Shown here: in pieces, positions 1-10,465 of the stretch
How positions within the stretch are numbered: the first letter of the stretch is position 1
How the letters are laid out: the number at the start of each line of letters is the position of its first letter
Assembly: GCA_021521415.1 (NCBI GenBank)
Contig: JAIQDT010009136.1
Span: forward strand, 24,911 to 88,910
Reading direction: 5' to 3'
Source of the DNA: Bidens hawaiensis
Taxonomy: Eukaryota; Streptophyta; Magnoliopsida; Asterales; Asteraceae
Length of the DNA: 64,000 nucleotides
Translations under genes and position numbers: made by a program
The notes under the pieces: generated by a model
What the model was told of the DNA's origin: nothing
Databases searched by the model: none
The model's input: only the letters and a program-made list of their open reading frames with translations

Positions 1-1179
1 CCGGAACGCAACTGCTTGATGTCCCGCCGGCCCGATCGTGTTTCTGAACCCTATTCCCTTAGCCATAAATCGTTCTCCGAGAGCAATGACGGTTGCGGTT
101 TGTGACGTTCCTATTTTCGCGATTGCAAAGTTTAACGACCCGGTTATAATAGTCTTATCTCGGCCATCACCATACATATACACATTGTTTTGTTTTTTGT
201 CGATGATGATTTGTCCTTCGTTGTATGTTCCGGCTTTTATATGAATTATGTATCGTCCTTGATGATTTGCAGGGTACGCCGCTAAAGCTTGTTTGATGCT
301 TTTAAACTTTTCGCTACCGTCTTGAGCCGTGATGGCGTTGGGTACGGGGTTTGGCGGGAGAGGTGGCGGTGGTGGAGTTGTAAACAATCCTTGGCCTTTC
401 GCTTTTCCTCCTCCTTTCTTGCCACCACCACCCTTTTTGGCTCCTAGAAGCTTACGGTCAACGCTCGGTACCCACGACGGGAAACCGTAGTTGTTCATCT
501 CATCGAGCTCATACAATAGCCTGCGTTGTCCGGTAGGTGGGAGCGAGATATTTAAATCACCCATATCGACTCCGATATCCTTAAGGATATCAAGCACATT
601 ATACACAATCTTTTGTGCATTGAATGTTAGCTCATTAGAAGTTTCCAACCCTTGTTGCATGTCTTTTTTCAGTTTCTCGTCTTGAATCTCTTCCACACAT
701 GTCGTCTGGTACGACCGGATGGCGGTCAACCAGACCAAAATAGGGTCAATCTGTTCGGCTAACGAGACCGCGGTCTCGGAGACAACTTTAAGAACCTGTT
801 GGAGCTCATCTGATGCGTACCCAATCATTTTCTCACAAGTCTCCATATCACCATGGGATTCCCTTTTATCATCACCCAAATCTTTCTTATGGGCCTTGGC
901 CTTTTCAAGGGACTTTTGCAACTCATCCGCGGTGGCACGAATGGTGGCCAAGATGTAGTCCTCATGGGTGGCGGAGGAGTTTTTGGCCACCTCTGCCACC
1001 GTCTTGTTGCAAGCCTCTTTGTACTCGGTTGGTTTGCATATGCTTTCGGCTGTTTTCGTGCTCGTGCTGATGCTTTCATCAGACTTCTCGCTATTGACGA
1101 TTAACAGAACGACACCAAGGACGCAACCGACCACCAAGAGTAAGGATATAATGGATATGACGATCTTACTTGCAGCCAT
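1..1179 (-). CDS. Pectinesterase with PMEI pro-region, 3' part outside window
   Basis: A group-2 pectin methylesterase, which de-esterifies cell-wall homogalacturonan. The frame is open for 393 codons from the ATG at 1179 to the window edge. Residues 5-27 are a hydrophobic signal or anchor segment. Residues about 44-200 are a four-helix inhibitor (PMEI) domain with its paired cysteines (near 48, 57, 116 and 163). RRLL at residues 219-222 is the typical processing motif where the pro-region is cleaved in the Golgi. A Lys/Gly-rich and Pro-rich linker follows, then the start of the catalytic beta-helix (AITAQDGSEKFKSIKQAL and GFRNTIGPAGHQAVAFR). The catalytic QD and D residues lie beyond the edge. 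No intron is seen in the visible part. The linker and signal-anchor layout resembles pollen-type family members, which is an inference. A copia LTR begins only 266 bp upstream of the start codon. Confidence 0.93.
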   Translation of the reverse strand, partial: MAASKIVISIISLLLVVGCVLGVVLLIVNSEKSDESISTSTKTAESICKPTEYKEACNKTVAEVAKNSSATHEDYILATIRATADELQKSLEKAKAHKKDLGDDKRESHGDMETCEKMIGYASDELQQVLKVVSETAVSLAEQIDPILVWLTAIRSYQTTCVEEIQDEKLKKDMQQGLETSNELTFNAQKIVYNVLDILKDIGVDMGDLNISLPPTGQRRLLYELDEMNNYGFPSWVPSVDRKLLGAKKGGGGKKGGGKAKGQGLFTTPPPPPLPPNPVPNAITAQDGSEKFKSIKQALAAYPANHQGRYIIHIKAGTYNEGQIIIDKKQNNVYMYGDGRDKTIITGSLNFAIAKIGTSQTATVIALGERFMAKGIGFRNTIGPAGHQAVAFR

Positions 1180-1445
1180 GGCGTGTTTGTTTGTTACTTC
1201 TCCCTATATCCTTGATTAGAGGGAGAAATGGAAATGTTTGGAGGGTGGATGTATGTATGTATCATGAGTTAACGTTAATCCTATAATTTAGGATTTAAGA
1301 TACATCGCATGTTTTTTAAGGATTTGTTTTAGCCCATCATGATTTGCTAGTTTTAAGCTAATTATTTTCGGGATAACTAACTATATATATCTATGTCAAC
1401 TATGATCAAATTTTAAAAATTACTTTTCAAGCCTAAAGTAATTAA
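1180..1445. other. Pectinesterase upstream region
   Basis: This is 266 bp between the pectinesterase ATG (minus strand) and the left end of the copia element. It is AT-rich, with a short ATAC-like repeat near 1250. No convincing TATA box is visible, so the remaining promoter may be very short or partly displaced beyond the inserted element. Confidence 0.4.
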
Positions 1446-1861
1446 TGTTGGTGCATAAATGTCAGTAGTTCATAGTCTAGTGTCTGTAATCGAGTCTGTA
1501 ATGTTATTTATGTTTTTGTACAAGCGAAGTTGTCAACAAGTTCGCCTAGGCGAACTTGTTGGACAAGCGAAGTTATGGACAACTTCGCCTGAACATATCA
1601 GGCGAAGTTGTCGTGTATTTATATTGATAGGTTACGGCTGGTTTAGGTTAATCAATCAGTTAGTGAGTTGTTCAGAGAATCGAGTTTGTTCGGTAACGTG
1701 TGTTTTGTAACAGTGATATTTACATCACGTGAGTTCGGTTATAACATATAACGTGTTTCGTGTATTCGTGTGTTTGTGTTCTATACTCGTAACGATCTAC
1801 GCAGGGATTCCGCACCTGAGTAGATCGCGATATCTCGTGCGATCCGTCCAGGGAACCTACA
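1446..1861 (+). repeat. 5' LTR of copia element
   Basis: The LTR starts TGTTGG and ends CCTACA, 416 bp. It contains paired copies of the GGCGAAGTT/AACTTCGCC motif (1524-1610) just upstream of a TATA-like TATTTATA at 1616-1623, the likely U3 promoter. Confidence 0.93.
1524..1610. repeat. Inverted GCGAAGTT motif cluster in the LTR
   Basis: At least five copies in both orientations of GCGAAGTT or AACTTCGC (some as GCGAACTT) form short stem-loops, including a palindromic junction CGCCTAGGCG at the centre. The cluster lies directly upstream of the TATA-like sequence and is repeated in the 3' LTR (about 13521-13608). Confidence 0.8.
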
Positions 1862-1863
1862 AT

Positions 1864-1875
1864 TGGTATCAGAGC
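1864..1875 (+). other. Primer binding site, initiator Met tRNA type
   Basis: TGGTATCAGAGC lies two bases after the 5' LTR. This is the standard primer site of plant copia elements, complementary to the 3' end of initiator tRNA-Met. Confidence 0.93.
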
Positions 1876-2057
1876 ATTTGCTCGATTGTGAGGTTCGGGA
1901 TATTCACGCGGGTATAGATTTCGTCCCGTTTCGACTATTCGCTGGACGTGTTTTCGTGTTTCTAAGTCAATCTTACCTACTACCACAGTATTCAAGCCTT
2001 TGCACCATCAAAAACCTTGTTAAATCCAGATTCCAGATCTTCAAAAACGTCCGTGTT

Positions 2058-2325
2058 CATCAGGCGAAGTTGCCGTCACTGTACGTAGGGTTTCGGCGAA
2101 GATATAAGGTTAAGCGAAGTTATCCACAACTTCGCCTACCTTCTCAAGTTCGCCTGTATCAGCGAAGTTATCTACAACTTCGCCTCATTCCTAAGTTCGC
2201 TTACCTTAAGCGAAGTTAAAAATCAGCGAAGTTAATCAGCATAGTTTTCAGCGAAGTTCTTCAGCGAAGTTCTCTACAACTTCGCCTACTTCAAAGCGAA
2301 GTTATCCGTAACTTCGCCTACAGTA
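2058..2325. repeat. Inverted GGCGAAGTT motif array in the leader
   Basis: About fifteen copies of GCGAAGTT and its complement, many paired as short palindromes around a 4-6 base spacer, fill the untranslated leader just before the gag ATG. The RNA would fold into a chain of hairpins. It is the same motif as in the LTRs and upstream of the accessory ORF. Confidence 0.85.
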
Positions 2326-2341
2326 CTTAAAAAAAAAAAAA

Positions 2342-4962
2342 ATGTCGTCGATCAACATCTCTGAGTTAGTGAAGATGGAAGTTGAAGCAGGGTCGGCTAC
2401 CAAGGCCCCAAGATTGCTGAAGGGAACCGATTTCGTTGCATGGAAGGATCGGTTCATACAGTACGTCAAATACCAGGATGCGAAGATGTAGGTATGCATC
2501 CAGGATGTGTATATTCCACCAATTATGGAGTATGAAGGTCGGGACCAAATCAAGAAGTATAGTAAAATGGAAGAAGAAGAGAAGAAGATGTATGAGGCTG
2601 AGAGCAAGGCTCATGCTGCTATTACCATGGCTCTTCCACAGGAGATCCTTCATACTTTTAGGAAGTACACTTCAGCAAGGGAGCTTTGGGAAGCCCTTGA
2701 GAGCAGATTTGAAGGAAATGTAGGAATCTGGGCTTCAAAAATAAAACTGCTCAAGACCCAGTTCTCAGTCTTCAAGTATTTGAAGAATGAATCATTAGAT
2801 GATATCATCACTCGATATTATCATCTGATGACTGAACTGAGCAACTATTCCATTTCTTACAGAGAAGAAGAGATAGTTGAGAAGCTTCTGGATGCTCTCC
2901 CACCAAAATGGGAGATGTACACTGTGCTGATGAGGGAAGACAAGGACTTTCCCACTTATGATCTCGAAACGACAGTCAACAAGCTCAGGACCTTTGAGCT
3001 TAACATGGTAAGAAAGGAGACATCTATGGATCAGGTTCAAGATCCAAGTATGTATGGAGCTAAAGTCAACACTAGCTCAGGCTCAAAGACTGAATCGGCT
3101 GCTTACTACTCGAAGGGAGAGTCGGGCCCCAACTCATCACATGAGGGGCATGTGTCAGTTAACACAAATGGGGATGTTTGCTATGTAGCAGCTGGATCTA
3201 GTGGTTCTCAACCCCAGGCAAGCAAGAGTAGTTGCTCTTCAAATGCTCCCAGCAACAACTACTCCAAGATGCCTATGAGTGTCAAGTCTGCTGAAGAGCA
3301 GTTTGGCCTCTATGCTTCTTTCATTGCTTCCTATGAGAACTATATTCAAGGGAAGATTGTTGATCCAGCTATGTTGGATGAAGATTACGATCAGATCGAT
3401 GCTGACGATATGGAAGAAATGGATCTACAATGGCAGATGGCCATGATTGTAAGGAGGGTGAAGAGGTTTATGAATAAGACCGGTAGAAAGTTTGTCGGAG
3501 GAGGACCAGGGTTCGACAAGTCAAAAGTGAGATGCTACAATTGTCAACAAAACGGTCACTTTGCAAAAGAATGTAGGAATGAGCGTGTAGAACGAAGTCA
3601 AGGAAAGTCTACACAGCATAATGAGGGGAGAAAAGATTATAGTGCCATGATTTCCAGAGGAGATGGTGAATATAACTGGAACCTGCTTTCTAAAGAATCT
3701 TTCGAGCAGGCAAATTTGGCAAAGGTTGAAACTGAAGAAAGTGAGAGGGCTACCAAAGAAGAAAAAGCTCTTATGGCAGATGACAATGACCAGCTATCCG
3801 AGGTATGTTCTAAACCTATATGTTCAAAATGTGAGAACTTGTCTGAGCAACTAGCAACCATAACTGATTAGTATGTTAGGTTGGATGCTGAATTTAAAAC
3901 CTTAAAGAAGATCATCACTTTATTAAATCAAGAGAAAATAACTATAAAATTAAAATAAAAGCTTGTGAAAAAGATGTTAAAAGTTTAAAAACTAAACTTG
4001 CTGAAAAAATTGAAGTGATTGATTTAAGTTATGAGGTTTTGGAAGAAAAGACCAAACTAATTACTGAGAGAGAAAAACAGATTGCTGACCACCAGGTGAA
4101 AGTGGTGGAACTGAATCGAAAACTGGAGCAGTTCAGAAATTCTTCTGCTATTCTTGATCACCTTGTTAGTGATCAAGGTTCCTCTACCAAGAGAGGAGGA
4201 ATAGGTTATCATGAGGTTCCACCACCGTACAATCACAATTACACTTTTAACCCTAGTGTTCAGAAATCTGTTGATTTTGAGGTTGCTCAGACAGTGCCAA
4301 TTAAAGTAACCATTAAAGAACCAAATGTTAGTAGAGGCGAAACAAGTTCGCCTGTTTCAAGTGTTGAAATTTCTGATCAGAGTCCTGTCTCGTCAGATTC
4401 GGATAAGTCATCCGAGTCTGGTAAGGTAAAAGAGGAAGTTGTGTTACCCAAGAGTGGAGAAAAAGATAAAATGAATAAAAAGAGTACTCCACTAAACCCG
4501 TACGTCCCACCATATGTGAGACGAACGGCCGGTAATATAGCCTCGACATCTAAAACACCGGTTGATAAAAAAGTTGAGCATAGGTGTTGTTTTAGATGTA
4601 ATCAATTAGGACATCTTGTTGCAAATTGCCCTCTGAAGCAGCGATTCAGAGGTGTAAGGCCTACTAAAGCTGAGAATAGACCTAATAGTAATTATTATGC
4701 TCCTAAAAATGAAAACCACTTAAAATTCAAAAATGTGAATAATTCAGGTTTTCATAGAAACAAATCTCAGTTTTACACTTCTAATAACCAAACCACAAGC
4801 TATAATTCTTTCAATTCTCAAAGGTTTGGAAGGCCTTACAATCAATCTTCAATGAGATATCCTAATGGGACTTACAGGAGTTACCGAGATACTAACTTTG
4901 GAAAGCCAAAGTTTGGGATGTATAGATCCAAGACCAATTGGTCTTGGGTCCCTAAATTCTAA
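2342..4962 (+). pseudogene. gag: copia gag, two zinc knuckles, broken frame
   Basis: The capsid/nucleocapsid polyprotein starts at the ATG at 2342 (MSSINISELVKMEVEAG). Codon 50 is TAG (2489-2491) where a Trp codon is likely. The frame then runs to TAG at 3869-3871. It contains the UBN2-type gag region (KYTSARELWEALESRFEGN) and a CCHC knuckle, CYNCQQNGHFAKEC, at 3533-3574. A shift between about 3920 and 3955 moves the frame to 4015-4962. That part encodes a coiled-coil-like Lys/Glu-rich segment, a Ser/Pro-rich linker and a second knuckle, CFRCNQLGHLVANC (4588-4629), followed by an Asn/Tyr/Arg-rich tail. Two knuckles and a very long Gag fit the SIRE lineage. The parent protein would be roughly 870 residues. 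This copy cannot make it. Confidence 0.88.
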
Positions 4963-7900
4963 TCTTTTGCTTTGTTGTGCAGGAACAGTTGAACAGGGCT
5001 GCCAACAATCTTTGGGTTGTAGATAGCGGCTGTTCCCGGCACATGACGGGTAACAAATATTTGTTACACGATTTGAAACCTGTTCAAGGAGGGAGAGTAA
5101 GTTTTGCCGGAGAAAGTGGAGGCAATATTACTGGAAAGGGAACGGTGTCGAACGGAAAGATGACGTTGGAGAATGTCAACTTTGTAGAAGAATTGAAGTA
5201 CAATCTGCTAAGTGTGTCGCAGATTTGTGATAAGGAGTACACCGTTCATTTTACAAAGAACGAAGCGATTGTGTTGAAACCAGGTTTTCAGATACCTGAG
5301 GAGTGGATTTTGATGAAGGCTCCACGTGAAAGAAATACGTACACTATGGATATGAGATCAACTGAAATGGCCACGGCAGATTCATGCCTTATGACAAAAG
5401 CGAGTGAAACAGAGTCCGAATTGTGGCATAGGAGAATGGGGCACATTCATCTTCGGAAGATGAACCACATTGTCAAGAATGGGCTTGTGCTGGGCGTTCC
5501 CTTGAAAAATTTCAATTTTGAAGATAAATGTATAGCATGCAAGAAGGGAAAGCAGCACAAGAAATCCCATCTCACCAAGAAAGTCAATTCAATTGCCAGT
5601 ACTCTGGAGTTGCTTCACATGGATCTCTTCGGTCCCGTGTATGCAAAAAGTCTAGGAGGTACTTCATACTGCTTGGTGATCACTGATGACTACTCACAAA
5701 ACTCGTGGGTATATTTCCTGAAATCAAAAGATGAAACGGCTCAGATGGTGAAGAATTTGATTACCAAAGTTGAGAACGTTATGGATAAAAGGGTTAAGTT
5801 CATCAGAAGTGACAATGGAACAGAGTTCAAGAATTTTGAGATGGAGATCTTCTGTCTTCAGAGAGGGATTGAACACCAATACAGCGCTCCTTATACACCG
5901 CAACAGAATGGAGTGGCTGAAAGGAAGAACCGAACGTTAATTGAAGGAGCCAGAACTATGCTGGCTGATTCAAAGCTTCCTGTGGTGTTTTGGGCTGTAG
6001 CTGTTGCTACAGCCTGTTATGTTCTGAATAGAGTCTTAACTGTTAAAAGACTGGGTAAGACATGTTATGAGCTTATGCATGGAAGAAAGCCCAACTTGAG
6101 TGGTCTAGAACCATTCGGGTCCCCTTGTTCGATTTTGAAGACAAATTCTAAATTTGGTGAAGTAGCCGATGAAGGAATCTTAGTCGGTTATGTTGTTGGG
6201 ACTCCCAACAGACGTGTCTTCAATACATCGACAAGCAAGATTGAGGTGGTGTGTAACACAGATATCACAAGTTACCAACCGCCAAAACCAAGCAACGGAC
6301 CTGCGGAGTTTTTCGACTATGTTAAACTTTTTAAGTCTTTTAACATACCGGATTTAGATATCTCTGAAGAAGAAGAAAGAGTTGCTACGAAGATGATCCT
6401 TGATGAAGAAGAAAATCTATTGCAAAGACAGCTGATTGATAAATGTCAACCTTCCTCATCAAATACTATCGATACCCCTGCTGCCTCAACTGAAGAAGAA
6501 TTTATCAATCCTTTTCACTCTCAGCATGAAACAACCATTGACGAGCTCTCTTCTAACTTGGAAGACAATTTGCATGTCGGTTCTGTTCCGACCACGAGAA
6601 TTCATAAAGATCACCCTTTGGAGAATGTGATTGGTGATGTGTCCTCCGGTGTACAAACAAGACGTAGCTTGGATGAGCACACCTTTGTTTACACAAGCAT
6701 TAAGGAGACATGAATAATCAACGAATGCTTGTACACCTGCTTTATCAGCCAGATTGAACCGAAAAATTATCAAATGGCTTTAAAGGACAGCTCGTGGGTC
6801 GAAGCCATGCAAGAAGAGTTGGCTCAGTTCAAGAAAATGGAAGTTTGGGATTTGGTTGAAAAACCAAAGCATGTGCATGTGATTGGCACAAAATGGGTGT
6901 TAAGTGCAAGAGAGATGATAAAGAGATTATCATAAGAAACAAGGCGATGTTAGTTGTGAAAGGATTCAATCAACAAGAGGGGATTGATTATAATGAAGTG
7001 TTTGCTCCTGTCGCAAGGTTGGAAGCCATTAGATTGTTTTTGGCGTTTGCTGCATATAAAAAGATGAAGGTATTTCAGTTGGACGTGAAGAGTGCTTTTT
7101 TGAATGGGAAAGTTGATGAGGTTGTGTATGTTGAGCAACCTCCGGGTTTTCCTGACCCAGATTTTCCAAACCATGTGTACAAGTTAAGCAAGGCATTGTA
7201 TGGATTACATCAGGCACCTCGTGCCTGGTACTCCACTCTGTCAGACTACTTGCTTGAAAATGGGTTTGAAAGAGGTCAGATAGATAGCACGCTGTTTGTG
7301 AAGAGACAAGGAAGCGACTTCCTGCTAGTGCAAGTCTATGTGGATGACATTATTTTTGCTGCATCAAAAGTCTCCATGTGTCAAGATTTTGAGGCCGTCA
7401 TGAAGAAAATGTTTGAAATGAGTGCTATGGGTGAACTAACTTTCTTTTTAGGATTGCAGGTTGATCAGAAGAAGGATGGGATGTTCATTCATCAGACCAA
7501 GTATGTCCATGATGTGCTCAAATGATTCAAGATGGAGGACAGCACTCCATTCGACACTCCTATCTGCGTCAATCACAAATTGGGTGCTGAGTCAGACGGT
7601 GATGCAGATGTGGACCCAACTCAGTATCGGGCTATTATAGGTTCTTTAATGTACTTAACTGCTTCTAGGCCTGATATAATGTTTGCTGTTTGTCTTTGTG
7701 CTCGTTTTCAGGCAAACCCAAAGGAATCTCACATGAAAGGTGTGAAGAGGATCTTGCGGTATCTCAAGGGCAAACCGAAGCTGGGGTTGTGGTACCCGAA
7801 AGGAGGAGACTTGGAGCTAGTCGCCTACACAGACTCTGATTATGGTGGGTGCAATCAGAGACGGAAGTCAACAACAGGAGGATGTCAGTTTCTTGGTGGC

Positions 7901-8284
7901 AGATTGGTGTCGTGGCAATGCAAGAAACAGACTTCGGTCGCAATTTCAACCTGTGAGGCAGAATACATGGCAGCATCCAACTGCTGCTCCCAGGTTCTTT
8001 GGATTCAACAACAGTTGCGCGACTATGGTTTGAATTTCTTACTTACACCTATTTGCATTGATAACACAGCTGCTATCTCAGTAACTAACAATCCCGTGAA
8101 ACATAGTAAAACTAAACATATTGACATACGTCATCATTTCATACGGGATTGTGCTGAGAAGAAACTGATTGTGCTTGAAAAGGTGGATACGCTTGATAAT
8201 TTCGCTGATCTTTATACTAAAGCGTTTGATAAAACAAGATTTCAAAACCTTATCGAGCTAAATGGGATGATCAATCCCGAGTAA
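4956..8284 (+). pseudogene. pol: copia pol (protease, integrase, RT, RNase H), broken
   Basis: Domains run in copia order. The protease has WVVDSGCSRHMTG near 5010-5050. The GAG-pre-integrase has LWHRRMGHIHLRKM and a CxxC at about 5530. The integrase shows HMDLFGP, RSDNGTEFK and NGVAERKNRT as the catalytic D, D and E (5610-5940). The RT has [11 protein letters not shown] and YVDDIIF (7075-7350). The RNase H has YTDSDYGG, EAEYMAAS and SKTKHIDIRHHFIRD (7830-8150). Lesions are TGA at 6711-6713 between integrase and RT, a frameshift near 6890-6930 at the start of RT, and TGA at 7523-7525 before RNase H. The pol frame opens at 4956 while gag closes at 4962, so expression needs a frame change or a processed RNA. 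Confidence 0.92.
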
Positions 8285-9639
8285 CCATGCTTTTCTTGTA
8301 ATATTTAAATAAAAAAAAGGGGGTTACTATCGCTTAAAAATATGTCGGTTACATCAGTTTGAAGGACTTGTCTTCGGATATGTTTTGGTCCTCATTTTCT
8401 ACTTGTAAATTTTGAGGATAGCCATTAACCAGATTACTGATTGTGACCGGGGCGGTTTCTGATGAGTTTTCATTCTTTCGCTTAAAATTAGTCGATCATA
8501 CTTAGTTATAAGGACACATACTAGTATGTGGTCGGTCCAGCTGATCCATTGGATCTTCGGGAGAGTCGTTTACCTGAAGACTTTGTTTTGGTCGGGGCGT
8601 TTAATGTTAAATTTTTGAAAAAAAGGGGAAATGAAATTATTTTTCAAGTCTACTACTTCGTAAGAAGTTCGTTAGCTATGTTTAACAGAAAATTGATCCA
8701 ACCTTGGAAAATGATAGATATACTAACTTTGTGTGCTTAACTAGTGAAGTTATTAGGCTTAAAAGGCTTTAGGACAGTCATTGTATGTCATGGTAACTTT
8801 TTATGGTGCGTAAAAGTAGACGTGATACAAACTAAATCTACTTGATTTTACGTGGAAACTCCTTAAGAGTTTTGCATGTCTTCATGTATATCTTTCCGAA
8901 TGATAGGCAGAAAAGCGATTACCCGGTCATACACGAGCCCATGGGTGGTCTGATTCCCGTGAAGATAGCGTTTCAAGAAACTGCAGTGATCCAGATTCGG
9001 GACTTGCAGTTATTTACTACTCTGAAGTCTATGTAAATTTGTGAGTTAAAAAAAAAAAAAAAAAAATTGTGAGTATTGAAACATTCTAGAGATGAAAGTG
9101 TCAAGACTTCTCAATCTTAGAGTAAGAAGAAGAACGGGAACCAGATGAAGAGTACTTACAACTTAATCAGACACTATGGGTCGAGGTCAATTCGGAGTGA
9201 CTTGGGGAAAGCCAAATACGCTTTGAGGAGAGATAGGAGGCATCAATATTTCTGAGTTGTTGCCCACTTAAATTTTGAGGCATAATTGAATCTAACTCGT
9301 ATCACAGAAACGATGAAAACCATCTTAAGTATATTACCTGCTTACACCCTGTTTCCTTATGTCATAATACAGCTAAACACGGATCTATGTGACAGTCACA
9401 TACTTAGTATGATTCCTGTTCGGATCTTTTCTAAAACGTAGCAGTCCCTATCGAGACTGAAATTTGATCCCTTATACTTAAATTGTTTAAAGTTTTCTTT
9501 TTCTGTAGTTGTATTTGTTTATAACGGGTTACTTGGACTTGAACGTGTCATTTAGTTCCTAAAGGAAAGTTTTATAACTTAATTGGAAAACTGTTAAACT
9601 TATAAGGTTAAATTTTGTAAATATATAGGCGATGTTGTT
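8285..9639 (+). other. copia spacer after pol with purine tracts
   Basis: About 1.35 kb with no convincing coding sequence. Two polypurine tracts follow pol: A8G5 at 8311-8323 and a similar A/G run at 8617-8630. Repeated PPT-like tracts after pol are a known habit of SIRE-lineage elements. A run of about 19 A lies at 9049-9067. Confidence 0.6.
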
Positions 9640-9708
9640 GAACAGGCGAAGTTGTGGATAACTTCGCCTAGGCGAAGTTATCCGTAACTTCGCCTGTATA
9701 ACTTCGCC
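9640..9708. repeat. Inverted GGCGAAGTT motif cluster before internal TATA
   Basis: Five closely packed copies in both orientations include the near-perfect palindrome AGGCGAAGTTA...TAACTTCGCCT with a 4-base loop. The cluster ends three bases before TATATAAGG at 9711, the same layout as in the LTR U3. Confidence 0.8.
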
Positions 9709-9710
9709 CC

Positions 9711-9719
9711 TATATAAGG
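9711..9719 (+). promoter_or_regulatory. Candidate internal TATA box for accessory ORF
   Basis: TATATAAGG sits directly after the inverted-motif cluster and about 750 bp upstream of the accessory ORF ATG. A start near 9742 would give a leader with further hairpin motifs. The evidence is position and resemblance to the LTR arrangement only. Confidence 0.45.
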
Positions 9720-10089
9720 ATTTTCAAGAGTCAAACTGTTCATTATTCTCAAACTCAGCGAACTTATATCATCCGTTTACACAGCGAACTTATACTGATC
9801 CTACTTGTTATCTTGTTCTTCGATTTCAAACCGATCTAAAGGTTGTTTGGGTTCTTTTATCAAATGTTATATGTTCATTGATGTTAATCTAAGGTTGTTT
9901 CGACAACCGGTTAATAACCTCGAACAACCGATCTTTAAACCCGAGTTCAAAACTTGTTTTACGTGTTCATGTACCAACTGGTCGTTTAGTTATCCTGAAT
10001 ATCATGTGTCTTAGCCTCCTCAATCGTCAAAGTTAATCGAAACACCGGTTTCCCGGATTTCGATTAACCTTACTGTCGCCGTTTCAGAT

Positions 10090-10405
10090 TCAGGCGAAGT
10101 TAAGGTTTAGGCGAAGTTATCCGTAACTTCGCCTGGAGCTTAAATTCGCCTGAGGCGAAGTTATCCGTAACTTCGCCTGATGCTCAACTTCGCCTGAAAC
10201 TTAAATTCGCCTGAGGCGATGTTGTGGTGAGGCGAACTTAAAGATGAAGCGAAGTTGTTCCCAACTTCGCCCCAACTTTAACTTCGCCTGGAACCTTTTT
10301 AACTTAATAATTTTTAGTCGAACTTAAAGCTGAAGCGAAGTTGTTCCCAACTTCGCCCAAACTTTAACTTCGCCTATACAGTCTTTATCACAACTTCGCT
10401 CATGG
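10090..10405. repeat. Inverted GGCGAAGTT motif array upstream of accessory ORF
   Basis: At least fourteen copies of GGCGAAGTT or AACTTCGCC and close variants lie in this stretch, several as full palindromes (about 10109 and 10152). A sub-repeat of about 80 bp is present twice near 10240-10370. Confidence 0.8.
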
Positions 10406-10436
10406 TAATAAGCGAACTTGTGTTATGCTTTAATGT

Positions 10437-10463
10437 TTATCTAACTTGGTTCGTTTGTTGCAG
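10437..10463 (+). promoter_or_regulatory. Candidate 3' splice site just before accessory ORF
   Basis: A pyrimidine-rich stretch ending TTGTTGCAG lies two bases before the ATG at 10466. It could be the acceptor of a spliced subgenomic RNA that brings the accessory ORF to the 5' end. The donor is not identified. Confidence 0.4.
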
Positions 10464-10465
10464 AG

